Source of the DNA: Muricea muricata
Lineage: Eukaryota; Cnidaria; Anthozoa; Malacalcyonacea; Plexauridae
Length of the DNA stretch: 64,000 nt
Reading direction: 5' to 3'
NCBI GenBank assembly: GCA_963855995.1
Contig: OY979719.1
Span: forward strand, 7,502,001-7,566,000
Shown: positions 31,265 to 43,431 of the stretch, in pieces
Numbering within the stretch: the first letter of the stretch is position 1
How the letters are laid out: every line of letters begins with the position of its first letter
The notes under the pieces: model-generated
Databases searched by the model: none
What the model saw: only the letters and a program-made list of their open reading frames with translations
Told to the model about the DNA's origin: nothing
Made by a program: the position numbers and the translations under genes

Positions 31265-32395
31265 CAGGCGCTGGGGGAGGTATACTCTAAGATACTGGCA
31301 AATTAAGGAGGAGATTGCTCCGTGAGCTAGTATTTTACGAGTAGAAACTTAGAAAACAAAAACACTTACTGTTAAACAAATGGATACTATCAAGACCAAT
31401 GTGAACCATTGATTGTGTACACCTTTACACATTCAACTATTAGTACTTTTGTTGGTTTTCCCTGAGTCTGTTATCCTCACCAACCAGCCTTGTTTTGAAT
31501 CATTTGATGCAAAGAGAACTATATTTGCATCAATGCAACGCTTGGTAGGGAAGGCAATAGCCAATAAATAGCCTTGAAGAAAATTTCGATCAATGGTGTT
31601 CAGTATAAAGCTTACTTATTTTATTGATATTGAATCATTAATATAACTGAAGTTCATAGTCGTAGAATCTTATATTTTTATGATTACAATCTTAAATACA
31701 ATGCGTTAGACCTTGTAAGATCACCATTTGACAAATCTGCATAGACACTGTATTTTATATATTAAATAGGTATTTGCAGCAATATAATCTATTATGTAGT
31801 ACCGTATCAATTTATAAGGCTTTAACAAATTTTGGTGAGTAGCAAATTTCATATAAACAAAGATTTCCCGTTGTAGTAGGTAATATTTCACCGAGTATTC
31901 TCAAGGGCCGTGACCTGACAGTTCAGTTGCGCACCGAGATGTAAATCTCAATCGTGAAATCTTAGATAAATTAAAATAAGAATTGGTATGCTTACAGCAC
32001 TCATATTGTTCTTTCCTAAAATGCTTTTCACACACATACCCGTTCCCGCTATTGATTTGTCGACGCAAACTCTTGTCGACAACACGGTCCTTCGTGATCA
32101 CGCTTATCCAAGCTTCGCGTGTTTTCTTTGATAATTCATCTGTCTCTGCAGGAATTTTAAAGATTCACACTCCAATGTGCTTTTGACTTGTTGCGCAACC
32201 ATATATGAAGCAATGTGCTCCTGGCATCGCGAAAAAATCGCCTAATTAAGTTCCCTCGGCTAGATTTGTGGCCAAAGACAATGAGGTTTTTAGTCACGTG
32301 ATCGTATTTTCCAAACTCTGCCATTATATTAAATATGTTTGGATTCGCAGAAACTTGTGAGGAAATTTTTTTGTGTGGGAACCACACTTTTTCTC
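31265..32395 (-). pseudogene. THAP-domain transposase relic
   Basis: Minus strand: at about 32226-32030 one reads CFIYGCATSQKHIGV-stop-IFKIPAET, REAWISVITKD and YVCEKHFRKE, a complete C2CH THAP pattern broken by one TGA. About 650 bp on, after a TTTTCTAAG acceptor-like site near 31357, comes STRKILAHGAISS, the post-THAP linker. No catalytic region is left. It sits between two pieces of repeat R, so it probably inserted there. Related exon pieces are at 63427-63590. Confidence 0.65.
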
Positions 32396-33980
32396 CACGT
32401 TCATAATATCAAGAATTAGCCGGCATTATATCGATTGCATGAGACTGTAGCAGACTGCATTAGACTTCATTACCCTGTACGCATCGTACTTTATTATAGA
32501 CCGCCTTACTAAACCACCATTGACATCATGATCGTTTTCCTAAATTTAGAACGTACAAAGTATGAGCGTTTATTGCAATAAAATTAATTAAATTCATACG
32601 TCATCCCAATCCTCCGCTCCGAGGTAGTATTTACTTTATGCCCTCTCGCTTGGGGCGTATCTACAATATTTTAATATCACTGGTTATTTTTATATAAATT
32701 GATTTTTTTCTTAATTTTTTAGACGAACGTCGATTTTGGGAAGGTATGTTCAGGCTAAATTGTGGTAACCATTTATTATTTTTTTATTTTTTAACAGAAA
32801 TGTAATTGCGCTAAAAAATATGAGTTGATTTATACAGCACACAAGGCTTTGTGTGGTTATTTACGAATAATGGAATTTTTTATCTAAATGTTGATGAGAA
32901 ATCGCATACGTCAGCCTGCATTTGACAGTCTTATATTGTACTGACCTACATTCAAAGGCGTTCTGTGGATGTGACAAAACTCTCGAGCGAAAAAGTTACT
33001 AGGTCTACAACAATCCCGCCCATTCTTACTATAGGTATAGACGCCGAGAACGAACGGAATAACTATTGAGGATTTTTCATAATCTAAATCAAAAGCCTTA
33101 ACTAGGAACGTCCAATATTTGTCTCTATCGATTAAATTGTGGAATATCCTGCTTTAGTATTTTTACACAAGTGAACTTAAGAAATCCGACGTTGTGATTG
33201 GTCCAATATGACGTGACATTCCTTTATATTCACCTACAGGTGAATATAACAGTAAAAACAAGTTTATAAAATCGCGACTATAGCTGCCGTTTTGTACAAA
33301 TTGCGGACAAATAAATAAACAAATTTAAAATACCTTGTGTAAAAATACTAAAACAATTATTCGCCTCAGGCTCGGTGATTATCGGGGAATATTCACCTCG
33401 ACTTCGTCTCGGTGAATATTCCCCGATAATCACCTCGCCTTCGGCGAATAATTGTTAAAGATTTTTATATAGTAAAGCCTTCTTGAATGCACTTTGGCTT
33501 CCACGTGACCAGAGACAATAAGTTTTTAGTCACGTGATCGTACCTTCCATACCTTTCCTTTACATTGACTATGTTTATGGATTGTCAGAAAATTTTCAGA
33601 ATTTTTTTTGTCTGCGAACCATGCACACTTTTCCTCCACGTTCATTATATCATACGGTAATTAGCTTGCATTATATAGATTGCATGAGATAAACTGTAGC
33701 AGACTGAATTAGACTTCATTACCCTGTACGCATCGTACTTTATTATAGAGCACATTACTAGACCACTATTGACATCATGATCGTTTTCTAAAAGTTAAAA
33801 CGTACAAAGAATTAGTGTTTATTGCTCATACTTCATGTTTGGTGTACAACAATCCCACCCATTCTTACTATAGGTATAGACGCCGAGAACGAACACAATA
33901 ACTGTTGAGGATTTTTCATTAGCTAAGTCTAAAACCTTAACTAAGAAGGTTCAGACACATGACCAGATATAGTTGATAAA
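32396..33980 (-). repeat. Interspersed repeat R, copy 3 (interrupted)
   Basis: Blocks align by eye with 28860-30650 and 700-1150. It is interrupted by the palindromic stretch 33153-33457, then resumes before the second duplication copy. No gene. Confidence 0.5.
33153..33457. repeat. Double palindromic insertion
   Basis: Two adjacent inverted-repeat units: TTTAGTATTTTTACACAAG at 33153-33171 is inverted at 33334-33352, and ACAATTATTCGCC...GGCGAATAATTGT spans 33353-33456 with a long stem including GATTATCGGGGAATATTCACC. The stem ends CTCG / CGAG and could extrude as a cruciform. No ORF. Family and target duplication not determined. Confidence 0.65.
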
Positions 33981-34130
33981 TATAGTTAATACTACATACA
34001 AATAATGAATGTTTATGAGTGTAATGATAAGAATATTTTCATGAGGTGAAACGTGGAATATTCCAGTCCCATTTCGTATAATGTGGTCAAGTTAAATTTC
34101 ATTAAAAGTTATTCAAAAGTAGAGTTCCAG

Positions 34131-34610
34131 TCACAAAAGACTACTACTCTTAGACCTCTTTCGCTGAAGTTTATTCCTATCATTGGACTTGAAATGCCAG
34201 ACAAATCTACCATCATTAAAGTATGGCATAAATGCGGCCTTGTAAATATGCAGTTTTGTTGTAGTGGATATTAATTTTCTGAGTCTCGTGAACAAACTGA
34301 TTCTCTTGCTGGTATTCTTAAAAATATGTGACACATGATTTGAAAAGTTTAATTCTTTATCCAAGGTTGCTCCAAGAAGCTTCATCTGGGCTAATACTTG
34401 ATTGTGAATGTCTATTTTTGAGATATCAATTTTACCTTTAGTCATCATCATAACCTGATATGTACTAAGGTTTTCTTCTAGATAGTTCGCCTTATACCTG
34501 TCACTCGTAATCTTGCCATTCTTCTCCAACATCTTTGCTGAGTCCTCAACTGTCTCATTTGAGGAATAAAGCTGATGGTCATCTTTATACATTGATTGTT
34601 GCAAAATCAA
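34131..34610 (-). pseudogene. LINE RT fragment, copy 2
   Basis: Counterpart of 1643-2122. The catalytic site is now MYKDD instead of MYADD; YKDD is not expected to be active. The post-catalytic blocks LLGATLDKELNFSNHV and LHIYKAAFMPYF are kept. Confidence 0.8.
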
Positions 34611-34702
34611 ATTCTCATAAAACAGATGGTTTTAATAAATTTTCCAAAGAACTGATTCAGAGGAACATTCTGGGCACCAAAATTTAATGAGTTACTTATA
34701 AA

Positions 34703-34870
34703 ACAAATAATGAATGTTTTTTATTCGTGCAATGGTAAGAATATTTTCGTTCGGTGAAAGATGGAATGTTCCGTTCAACTAGGCTATCGCCTCGTTCAAT
34801 GGAACATTCCATCTTTCACCTCATGAAAATATTCTTACCATTGCACGAATAAAAAACATTCATTATTTGT
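34703..34870. repeat. 168-bp palindrome, copy 2
   Basis: Same structure as 2215-2382, with one or two base differences in the arms. Confidence 0.85.
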
Positions 34871-35356
34871 ATAATTATAACCGGCAAATCTTTCTCAACC
34901 TCAGATGTCTTAACAGTGATTGCAAATGTTTAGCGGACTGACAGTAAAGTCGTTTTAATTTATTAAGCTGAACATATGTTTCAAACATCGGTCATCCTGA
35001 TAATCAGAACTGCCGCATATCAGTAGAAGTTGAAAATTACTTCAGTCACATAATTCTTTCAGTATAGTCTTAAATATTTCTAAAATTCCCAGTTGGACGG
35101 ATTGTCGGAGGAGGGAAAATGCGTTTTTTTATGTTGGAAGACGTCGGGAGGGAATGCTCAAGCTAAATTTTTCAGCAATTTATTATGTTTAATGTTTTAT
35201 CAGACATTTAAAACGCTTGGGGTTTGTGTGACTCTATAAGCAACTAGAAATTGATGACAAAAATTTAGTTGTCTGATCGCTTGTATTATAGACTGCATTG
35301 CAATATTAAATAGGCTGCGTTAAACCATTGTCCAGTAAATATGACGAAATTCTCAC

Positions 35357-36063
35357 GCCTTGAAAAAAGACATTTATATCCTTAGTGATTTGAATTGTAT
35401 TGTCATTAACAGCAGCGATAGCGGTGCTATGGCTCTGTTAGACTTTCGTCGTTTAACCTCAAAGAATTAATAAACAAACGGGCAAGAATAACTGAATCAT
35501 CTGAAACTTTGACTGACATTGTTTTGGTCACAAACAAAAGCATGTCGGCGTGACATCGGTCTCTATCAGTGATCATCATTTGGTGTATATAACCCTCAAT
35601 TTCAAGAAAATTTTCGCTAAACCAGTTTACATATCATATCACAGTTATAAACATTATGACGCTGATTCGTTCGTACAGGATATTTTTGACGTTCCGTGGG
35701 CAGTTATAGATGATCTTAATGATTTTGAGGACAGGCTGAATGCCTTTCATATGCTTTTCAACTCAATGCTTGACAAGCATGCCGCTATCAAACGTGTTAA
35801 GCTGAGGACCCGCCCTAGCCCTTCGTAACAGATGAGATAAAGGTATTAATGCAAACTAGGGATGAGTGGCGTAGACTGGCCGAGAAAACCAATAATCCAA
35901 TGCCTGGTCAACATATAGATTTTTAAAGTGCGAAGTAAGGTGTGAGTTGAGAGAGGCTGGGAAGGAGTTGTTACGAAACAAATAATAGAAAACCCTAATG
36001 ATTCGGGCTGTTTATGGAAAGTCATTCGCTTATGCCTTCCAAAGAAAGTAGCTGGCGTCAAAA
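35357..36063 (+). pseudogene. LINE endonuclease fragment, copy 2
   Basis: Counterpart of 2869-3563. SISDHHLVYITLNFKK is in one frame here and the later linker is contiguous to 35828. It has its own indels near 35445 and 35905. Confidence 0.75.
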
Positions 36064-36220
36064 CGTAGCATATATAAAGTAAAGCGTTTTTGTGAAACGT
36101 TATTACGCAGCTGCTGACGTGAAAGGACGGAGATCTTTTAGACTAGAAAAGCTTACTTGTGATTAGCTATATTTCCGAGTATTTTAATACTATTTTTGAT
36201 AATAAATTACGTTTTTTACA
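36064..36220 (+). mobile_element. Gypsy-1 copy 2: 5' LTR remnant, empty site of the PB1 element
   Basis: Ends TTTTTTACA at 36220, followed by CTGGTGGCAGCGG. GAGTATTTTAATACTATTT at 36177-36195 is the uninterrupted target of the PB1 element of copy 1. Confidence 0.6.
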
Positions 36221-36239
36221 CTGGTGGCAGCGGAAAACG

Positions 36240-36830
36240 ATGGAAGAACAATAAGAGCTAAGGTTAGAAGTTCAAAGACGTACCAATCTTGTCGAAGAGA
36301 TGCAGAAACCGGATGACGAGACAACGCCATCGACGGCGACGAGTTTTGTGCCGAGATTAACAACTTGAATGCTGCTCAATGTTGTCAACAACTAGCTGTT
36401 TCGCTTTGAGGCAGAGCACAACGAATTTACTTGTCATTGGAAGACGGCGAAAAGCCAACTTTTGACCTGATGGTAAAATTACTTCAAGCTAAGATTCAGC
36501 CCGAGCAACAACGAAAAGTGCACAAGCTATCCTTCAGCGCCAGAAGAGGAAAGAATGGCGAGGGCCGAGGGGATCGTGGATTTGGCAACCAACCTGAGAC
36601 AACTTGCTGCCTTGGTGTATCAAAACACTGAAAATTCTCGTGTCGAAGAAGAGATCGTTGAGCAGTTTATCCGTGCACTTGACACCAAAGAATTGCGTGT
36701 TAGCATGAATCAAAGTGACCCAAAAACCTTGGATGAAGCTGTAAACGTTGCCTTAAGGTGGGAAAGTATCCATCTTGCTGAAAATCAAAATAATGCAAAA
36801 ATCAATATGGCCGAAATGTTAGAGAACCAC
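36240..36830 (+). pseudogene. Gypsy-1 copy 2 gag, N-terminal part
   Basis: ATG at 36240 is followed by an early stop (GAACAATAAGAG). The downstream frames match copy 1 (YLSLEDGEKPTFDLMV; VEEEIVEQFIRALDTKELRVS; ALRWESIHLAENQ). It is interrupted at 36831 by the TIR element. Confidence 0.75.
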
Positions 36831-37647
36831 ATAGAGATTATAAAAAAATAGAGGGGGCATCGTAGGATAAATTCAGTCAAACGAAAGGGACAAATTGAAG
36901 CATGCTAATGGGGGCCGAATTTAAGACCCGGATGTATGGTTGTGCGGCTATTGGCTGGTTATCGACTTTTCACAGCAAGGATTGAGAAAGCTCGAGAAAA
37001 AAACTTTTTTCCGATTTTTCACACTCACAGTTTTTTATGTAAAACAAAGGCGAAGATGTTAAAGATTAGTGCGGGATTGCTTTAAACGTTTTAAATTTTT
37101 TGTTCTGGATGCAAGATAAAGTTGGGTGTGTTTAATATTTATTGTGAGCGAAAATGCAATTTTTGTATTCGAAAAATCAGTTGAACACACTTGAAAAGTC
37201 TTTAAAGTCTAAATAGATCGCATTATTGTGATTGTACAACTTGTTTTACCTCTAAAACAATTTTGATAACTGTTTGAAGGCAAAAAGTTCAATTTGTATC
37301 CAGATGTTGGTTAATTTGGCAGATATTTTACAAAACCTCGCTGCAAAGAGTCGGTCAAAAACTGGTTGCTATGCGTTGCTAGGGAGAACCTAAGGTTGAA
37401 AAACTCCTTTGTTTACACAAAAATTAGGCTGTCTGCACCTAAAGTTACAAATTAGAAAGCTACAACATATTTTCTCATTATAGTTAATATCTGTGTGATC
37501 CATGGTCATGAAAACAAGCAAAAATTGACAAAAATTGTGTGCTTTCATCGCTATACATCCGGGACTTAAGTTTGGCCCCCATTAGATTTGTTCAATTTGT
37601 CCCGAGATTCGTCCCCAGATGCCGCCTCTATTCATTTATAATCTCTA
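36831..37647. mobile_element. TIR element in Gypsy-1, copy 2
   Basis: Counterpart of 9675-10464; TIRs ATAGAGATTATAAA...TTTATAATCTCTAT. It has about 25 bp extra near 37404-37430 relative to copy 1. Confidence 0.65.
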
Positions 37648-37656
37648 TGGGGAACC

Positions 37657-38274
37657 ATGACAACGAGAGAAAAACCGCTGATGTAAACACGGCGGGCGCT
37701 AAAACAGAAAATGAGCCAATACCAGCCTGGGCGAAGATATATTTTGATCAGCAAGTACGCCTTTTAGAAAGGATGAATTCTTTGGTTATGGATAATTTCA
37801 AACCCAAACAGAAGAAAGCTAACGTTCAATGCTATAAATGCGGTAAATATGGAAATTACGCTAGAGAATGTCGATTAAGTGCACCGAGTCAGGGAAACGC
37901 CAAGATCCCGCCCCCGCCGCAGACTGCACACACAGAAATACCAGAAATAAACAAGATTGGCCAGTGCAACGGACGACAGTACAATATTTGTAAACTCTCG
38001 TGTAAATGGATATTACGTAATGACTTTGTTTGACACTGGGGCTACCGTGACCATTATGCACGAGGATTTACTTGCTCGAGTAGGTACGAAGGAGACACAA
38101 GTTAGGCCGGTGACGAAAACATTTCTGGGAGCAAACAACACACCTTTAAACGTTACTGGAAGTGCCAAGGTAGACATTTCGGTGTCTGGTACTACAGTTC
38201 GTCACGAAGTTCTAATTTGCAATGGTCTCTCGCAAGTTATGCTAATTGGTGTTGAATACCTAAAACCTCGATGA
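37657..38274 (+). pseudogene. Gypsy-1 copy 2 nucleocapsid and protease
   Basis: MGNHDNERKTADVN leads to the zinc knuckle QCYKCGKYGNYAREC, in which the zinc His is replaced by Asn while the fourth Cys is kept, opposite to copy 1. A frameshift leads to the protease frame 37957-38274 with YVMTLFDTGATVTIM. The catalytic DTG is present. Confidence 0.8.
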
Positions 38275-39539
38275 CGCGTAGTTGATTTTGGAAAAAACAA
38301 GTTGAAAGTTGGCCAACATGAGAAAACTTTGTTGTATTCTAACGATCGTAAAGTTTGCCGAGTTACTATTACAAAGTCTGTCGTCATACCAGTTTATACA
38401 GTGGCTACAGTTTCATGCAGAATGGAGAATGTTCTGGGAAATGTTCTGGCGATACTGGGGTGTTAGAGCCCACATTGAGCTTCGAGGAACGTTATAAAAC
38501 TGGTATATTAAAAGCAGCGGCAAAAATTAAAGACGGAGAGATACCCGTTCGGCTGTTTAAATTAACACCAGTGGACAAACGCATCTACAAGGGAAGTAGT
38601 GTCGGACAGCTTTTTCCATTAGTTGACGGTGAGACAATTACGAAGAACTGCTATTTTGTCTCCGAACATGTCATTGATAATGAAACGAAAGGAATGAACG
38701 GAGGACTTTGTTCGACCGGAAGAGTATGGATTCGGGAAATAAAAAGTGCTTACCTAATATCAAAGAACTATTTCCAATTAGGAATAATTCACTTACTGAT
38801 GCCGAGAAAGAAAGTATTTACCAAATACTTATGCGTCATAGTGCAATTATCTCAAGAAACAAGACGGACCTAGGTGAAGCTAGGGACGTTCAACATTTTA
38901 TCGACACGGGTGACCATGCTCCAATTAGAGTTCCGCCTCGCAGGTTGCCATTCCATAAGCGAGATGTCGTACAGAAAGAAGTAGAGTCAATGATGGCGAG
39001 CGATGTGATTGAACCTTCTTCACCTCCTTGGTCAGCACCTGTTGTTTTAGTTAAGAAAAAGGACAGTAGTGAACGTTTCTGTATTGATCATCGTAAGCTA
39101 AATTCAATTACAAAGAAAGATGTTTATCCACTACCCAGGTGTGACAAAATCCTGGAATCATTATCTGGAGGAGCTTATTTTACACATTTAGACCTAGTAC
39201 AAGGCTATTGGAGATCAAAGTCGCGGAAAAGGGGCCGAGAAAAGACTGCATTTTCCACACCTGATGAACATTACCAGTTCAAACGAATGCCCTTTGGGCT
39301 AACAAATGCACCTGCAACCTTCCAACGAGCGATGAACTGGATTTTCGCGGGGCTTTCCTAGATTGATTGTCTAGTTTACTTGGACGACATTTGTGGTGAA
39401 TGGACGGACATTAGCGGAACACAATCAGCGTCTTGTGAATGTACTGGAAAAACTGGAAGCGGCTGGGTTGAAATTGAATCCGATAAAAAGCGAATTGGTA
39501 CAAGGACAAAGTTCTATTTTGAGGCACATTGTAAGTTGA
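38275..39539 (+). pseudogene. Gypsy-1 copy 2 linker and RT, cut by a LINE
   Basis: Frame 38708-39361 reads the RT fingers and palm: DHAPIRVPPRRLPFHKRD, SAPVVLVKKKDSSERFCIDH, FTHLDLVQGYW (motif A), RMPFGLTNAPATFQRAM (motif B), then a stop at 39359. LVYLDDI (motif C) follows in the same region, then a frameshift. The LINE insertion begins at about 39540, before the RT thumb. Confidence 0.85.
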
Positions 39540-39599
39540 AGAGGGCATTGTAAGTTGAAGAGGGCACGAATGGGGGAGGAGTTTGTATTTACTTGCGTA

Positions 39600-41864
39600 G
39601 CTCAATAAACTATAAATTAAGATAGGATCTGATTCCCCCTGAATTAGAAGCTGTTTGTGTGGAAATTATTAAGCCACATAGCCGGCCATTTCTTGTTGCA
39701 ACTATTTATCGACCTCCAAACTCAACACATGATTTCTTTAAAAGTTTCGAGAAATTTGTCAAAATGATTGATGATGAAAATAAAGAAATTTATATTCTAG
39801 GTGATTTAAATTGTGACATGCTTAAAGCTGAACCTGATTCGGCAACAAACAAGATAAAATCGCTTTATGAATTGTATCAATTGTCACAATTAATAAAAAA
39901 AGCTACTCGGGTAACTATGACAACTTCCAGCCTCATTGATCATATAGTCACAAATACTCCAGAGAAAATTTCTGATTCTGGTGTTATTCACACTGGTATA
40001 AGTGATCATAGTTTAGTATTTGCAATCAGAAAGATCGCTGTCACTAAGAATCGAGAAAACATAGTTGAAACTAGAAATACGAAAAATTCTGATGATCAAA
40101 AATTTATTGAGGATCTGATGGAACAACATTGGGAAAATGTCTATTTCTTTGCTGAAGATCCAAATACAAAGTGAGAAATTTGGAAAAAACTATTCTTAGA
40201 AGTCTTGGATAAACATGCACCTCTTCAACACAAAAAGATCAGGGCAAAGATAATCCCTTGGATTTACAAGTCCAATAAAAGAACTTATTAATACAAGGGA
40301 CAAACTTAAACGAAACGCCATTATTAGAAACTTTGAATGCGATTGGGAAAATTATAAGAGAATTAGGAATAGGGTGAACATAGAGCTAAAAAATGCTAAA
40401 AAAGAGTACTATTCTACGAGAATTGCCGATGAAGGAAACAATCCCAAAAAGGCTTGGAAAAGTATAAACAATTTATTGGGAAGGAAAAACAAACAAACAG
40501 TTGTAAATGAGCTAAAACATGGTGATAATAGCCTGACAAACCCCAAAGATATAGCAGAGGGCTTTAATGATTACTTTTTTAGCATTGGCCCAAATTTAGC
40601 CAGCCAAAATAATAACACAAATTTCGACTTTGAAACATATGTCAAGAAGGTTGAATCAGAGTTCACTGCATTTCAACCAGTAGCCATGAATCAGGTCTAT
40701 AAACTCCTGACTGGCTGACCGAGTAACAAGGCCACAGGAGTTGATAAAATTTCTTCCAAAATTATTAAGGTAGCTTCTCCAGCTATTGCAGACTCACTTA
40801 CACACATTTTTAATCAGGCTGTTACTCTATCCTCATTCCCTGATGAATGGAAAACGGTTACAGTAATACCTCTTTACAAAAATGGCCAACGTAATTTGGC
40901 AGGAAATTATAGACCAATCTCAGTTCTGCCTGTTATTAGCCAAAATTATGGAAAAAATATTATATGATCAATTGTATAATTACTTATCCAAATTCAATCT
41001 GCTCAATGATAGTCAATTTGGTTTTCGAAAATTTCATTCTACAGCTACAGCACTACTTGACTGCCCAAGTGATTGGTATATGAATTTAGACAAGAAAGTG
41101 TTTAACCTAGTAGTCCAAATTGATCTGAAAAAAGCATTTGATACAGTTGATCATCAAATATTATTGAGAAAACTAGAGATCTACGGTATAAACACCAGGC
41201 TCTGGCACTTCTTGAGTCATATCTGTCATATCGAAATCAAAACTGTCATATAAACGGATATCTTTCGTCAAAGAAAGTGATTAAATGCGGCTTTCCACAA
41301 GGTTCTATCCTAGAACCCCTATTTTTTCTATTATACATCAATGATTTGCCTCAATGTCTGTCAAAAACAAAACCTCGATTATTTGCGGACGACACGAACC
41401 TAACAGCTTCAGGAGACTCCATACCTTATCTTGAAAATGCAGTGAACTCTGACCAAGAAAACCTCAGAAAATGGTTAATTGCCAACAGACTAACCCTCAA
41501 TGTTGCAAAAACTGAATTTATGTTAATTGGAACAAAACAAATGATTAAAATTATTTCAAATTTGCAGCTAAATGTTGTAATTGAAAACAATCCTGTTAAG
41601 CAAGTAATTGAATGTAAAACCCTTGGGGTTACTGTGGACCAGCATTTGTCGTGGAAAAGTAACACTGAAAATATTTGTAAGAAAATAACATCAGGAATAT
41701 CTGCTCTTAGACGTTTAAAAGAATTTGTCGATAGACAAACACTTGTCTCTGTTTATAATGCTATTGTTCGCCCATACTTTGACTACTGTTGTGAAGCATG
41801 CGATGTATTCGGTGAAACACAGTCAAAACGACTCCAAAAATTCCAAAATAGAGCAGCTATATAG
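39600..41864 (+). pseudogene. LINE ORF2: endonuclease C-terminus and reverse transcriptase
   Basis: 39658-40174: EEP endonuclease part with FLVATIYRPPNS, EIYILGDLNCDML, SSLIDHIVTN and GISDHSLVF. 40374-40718: linker with EGFNDYFFSIGPNLA. From 40740 in shifting frames, RT: NYRPISVLPV, FGFRKFHSTATALL, LVVQIDLKKAFDTVDH (motif A), IKCGFPQGSILEPLFFLLYINDLP (motif B, with GP changed to EP), RLFADDTNLTASG (motif C), LGVTVDQHLSWKSN and the thumb to 41864. Stops at 40718 and near 41253 and frameshifts near 40920 and 41265 kill it. The order fits a CR1/Jockey-like LINE. Confidence 0.85.
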
Positions 41865-42461
41865 AACCATAATGAATATGAGCAATGATGTACATCAAAC
41901 TGTTGTTTTACATGCATTGGGTTGGAAGACACTTGAAGCGGAAAAGAAGAAAGCCAAAGCAAAAATGATGTACAAGTTGTTAAATAACATGGGCCCACAA
42001 TCACTCACCAAATTATTCACTTATAAAGACGAGGTGACTAGTTATAATCTGCGAAATATTTCAAGCAATCTTTGTTTACCACATCCGCGTACTAATAATA
42101 TGAGATGAAGCTTCATGTACGACGGAGCATTTCTCTGGAATTCCATTCCAAGGGAAATTAAAGAAAGCAAATCCCTTTAATTCTTCCTTTCGAACGAAAA
42201 TCGCTGACCACATTGATAGTTAAAATCAAGTACCGTATACGTATATACTATACCTGTAAATAGACTGTCTCCTTACGTACTATTATTATATTACTTCCTA
42301 ACAAGTTCCTCGTCAAACATTTTTACCTATACCTCACTTTACCTATATATTGTTATTGTAAATAGTTTTATTAAATTTTGTTATGATATTGTGCATGCAC
42401 ATATACACGCCCCTCGTAGAAATCAGCTTCGGTTGACGAGGTCAGCGTGTTTAAATAAAGT
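41865..42461 (+). pseudogene. LINE ORF2 C-terminus and 3' UTR
   Basis: The frame shifted at about 41850 continues EQLYRTIMNMSNDVHQTVVLHALGWKTLE and LRNISSNLCLPHPRTN, a typical LINE ORF2 tail, ending at 42108; the next stretch to the microsatellite is a non-coding 3' UTR. Confidence 0.65.
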
Positions 42462-42676
42462 TACCTACCTACCTACCTACCTACCTACCTACCTACCTAC
42501 CTACCTACCTACCTACCTACCTACCTACCTACCTACCTACCTACCTACCTACCTACCTACCTACCTACCTACCTACCTACCTACCTACCTACCTACCTAC
42601 CTACCTACCTACCTACCTACCTACCTACCTACCTACCTACCTACCTACCTACCTACCTACCTACCTACCTACCTAG

Positions 42677-42719
<43 letters not shown>
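42462..42719 (+). repeat. TACC/TATC microsatellite (LINE tail)
   Basis: About 215 bp of perfect TACC units followed by about 42 bp of TATC. It lies at the 3' end of the LINE, where target-primed reverse transcription leaves simple repeats. The open frame across it is an artefact. Confidence 0.95.
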
Positions 42720-42720
42720 A

Positions 42721-43431
42721 AGTGTTACAAGATTGGCCCGTCCTCAATAACCTGACAAATCTGCGTTCCTTTCTTGGCTGTGCCGGATATTAAACACAAT
42801 ATTCGTGAGTATGCAAAAATAGCCGGACCACTTTATCGTTTGGAGAGAAAAGGGACATTTTTCAAATGGAATGAACACTGCCAGAAAGCCTTTGAAATTT
42901 TGAAGAAAAAGTTACCGACGGCCCCTATTTTGTCTGATCGACGACACGACCTTGCATTCATTTTGGATACAGACGCTAGTGATAGTGGGATCGGTGCAGT
43001 TTTAGCTCAGAGCGTTGATGGGGAAAAAAAAGTGATCGCATATGCCGCACGATCGTTGTCGAGAGCGGAAAGGAACTATAGTACGACCAGAAAAGAACTA
43101 TTGGCTTGAGTCTGGTCAATGGAGCATTTTTCCCCATACCTAATTGCGAAACCATTCAAGGCTCGTACAGATCATAATGCATTGAAATGGAGTAAGAACC
43201 CAAAGGACAAGTAGCACGGTGGATGGAACGGCTTGCTGTCTTTGACTTTGAAACAGAACACCGACGGGGCGAAACCACGGTAACGGCGATGGTGTTTCAC
43301 GTATTTCAAACCTGAACTCTTCAATAACACAGACGAGTGTTCCCAAATCAGCAACTGATCGAGTGCATAATCTTTTCAATGATAATAATGACTCGAATTT
43401 GTGGTGTCACCGTTGAACAAGAAACAACCTG
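42721..43431 (+). pseudogene. Gypsy-1 copy 2 RNase H and linker
   Basis: Frame 42774-43109: YAKIAGPLYRLERKGTFFKW, LDTDASDSGIGAVLAQ, KVIAYAARSLS and RNYSTTRKELLA, ended by the same TGA as copy 1. Then MEHFSPYLIAKPF-type sequence with frame breaks up to the integrase. Confidence 0.85.

Larger units (their letters stand above)
39540..42720 (+). mobile_element. 5'-truncated LINE with a TACC-repeat tail
   Basis: Inserted in Gypsy-1 RT of copy 2. It begins with two tandem copies of a 19-bp unit (TGTAAGTTGAAGAGGGCA) and ends with a long TACC array turning into TATC. About 23 bp of the target present in copy 1 (12303-12326) is missing, so integration deleted target DNA and left no duplication I can see. 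Confidence 0.8.

Noticed and set aside
42391-42720. Open frame of repeated TYLP residues
   Set aside because: It is a translation of the TACC/TATC microsatellite at the LINE tail.
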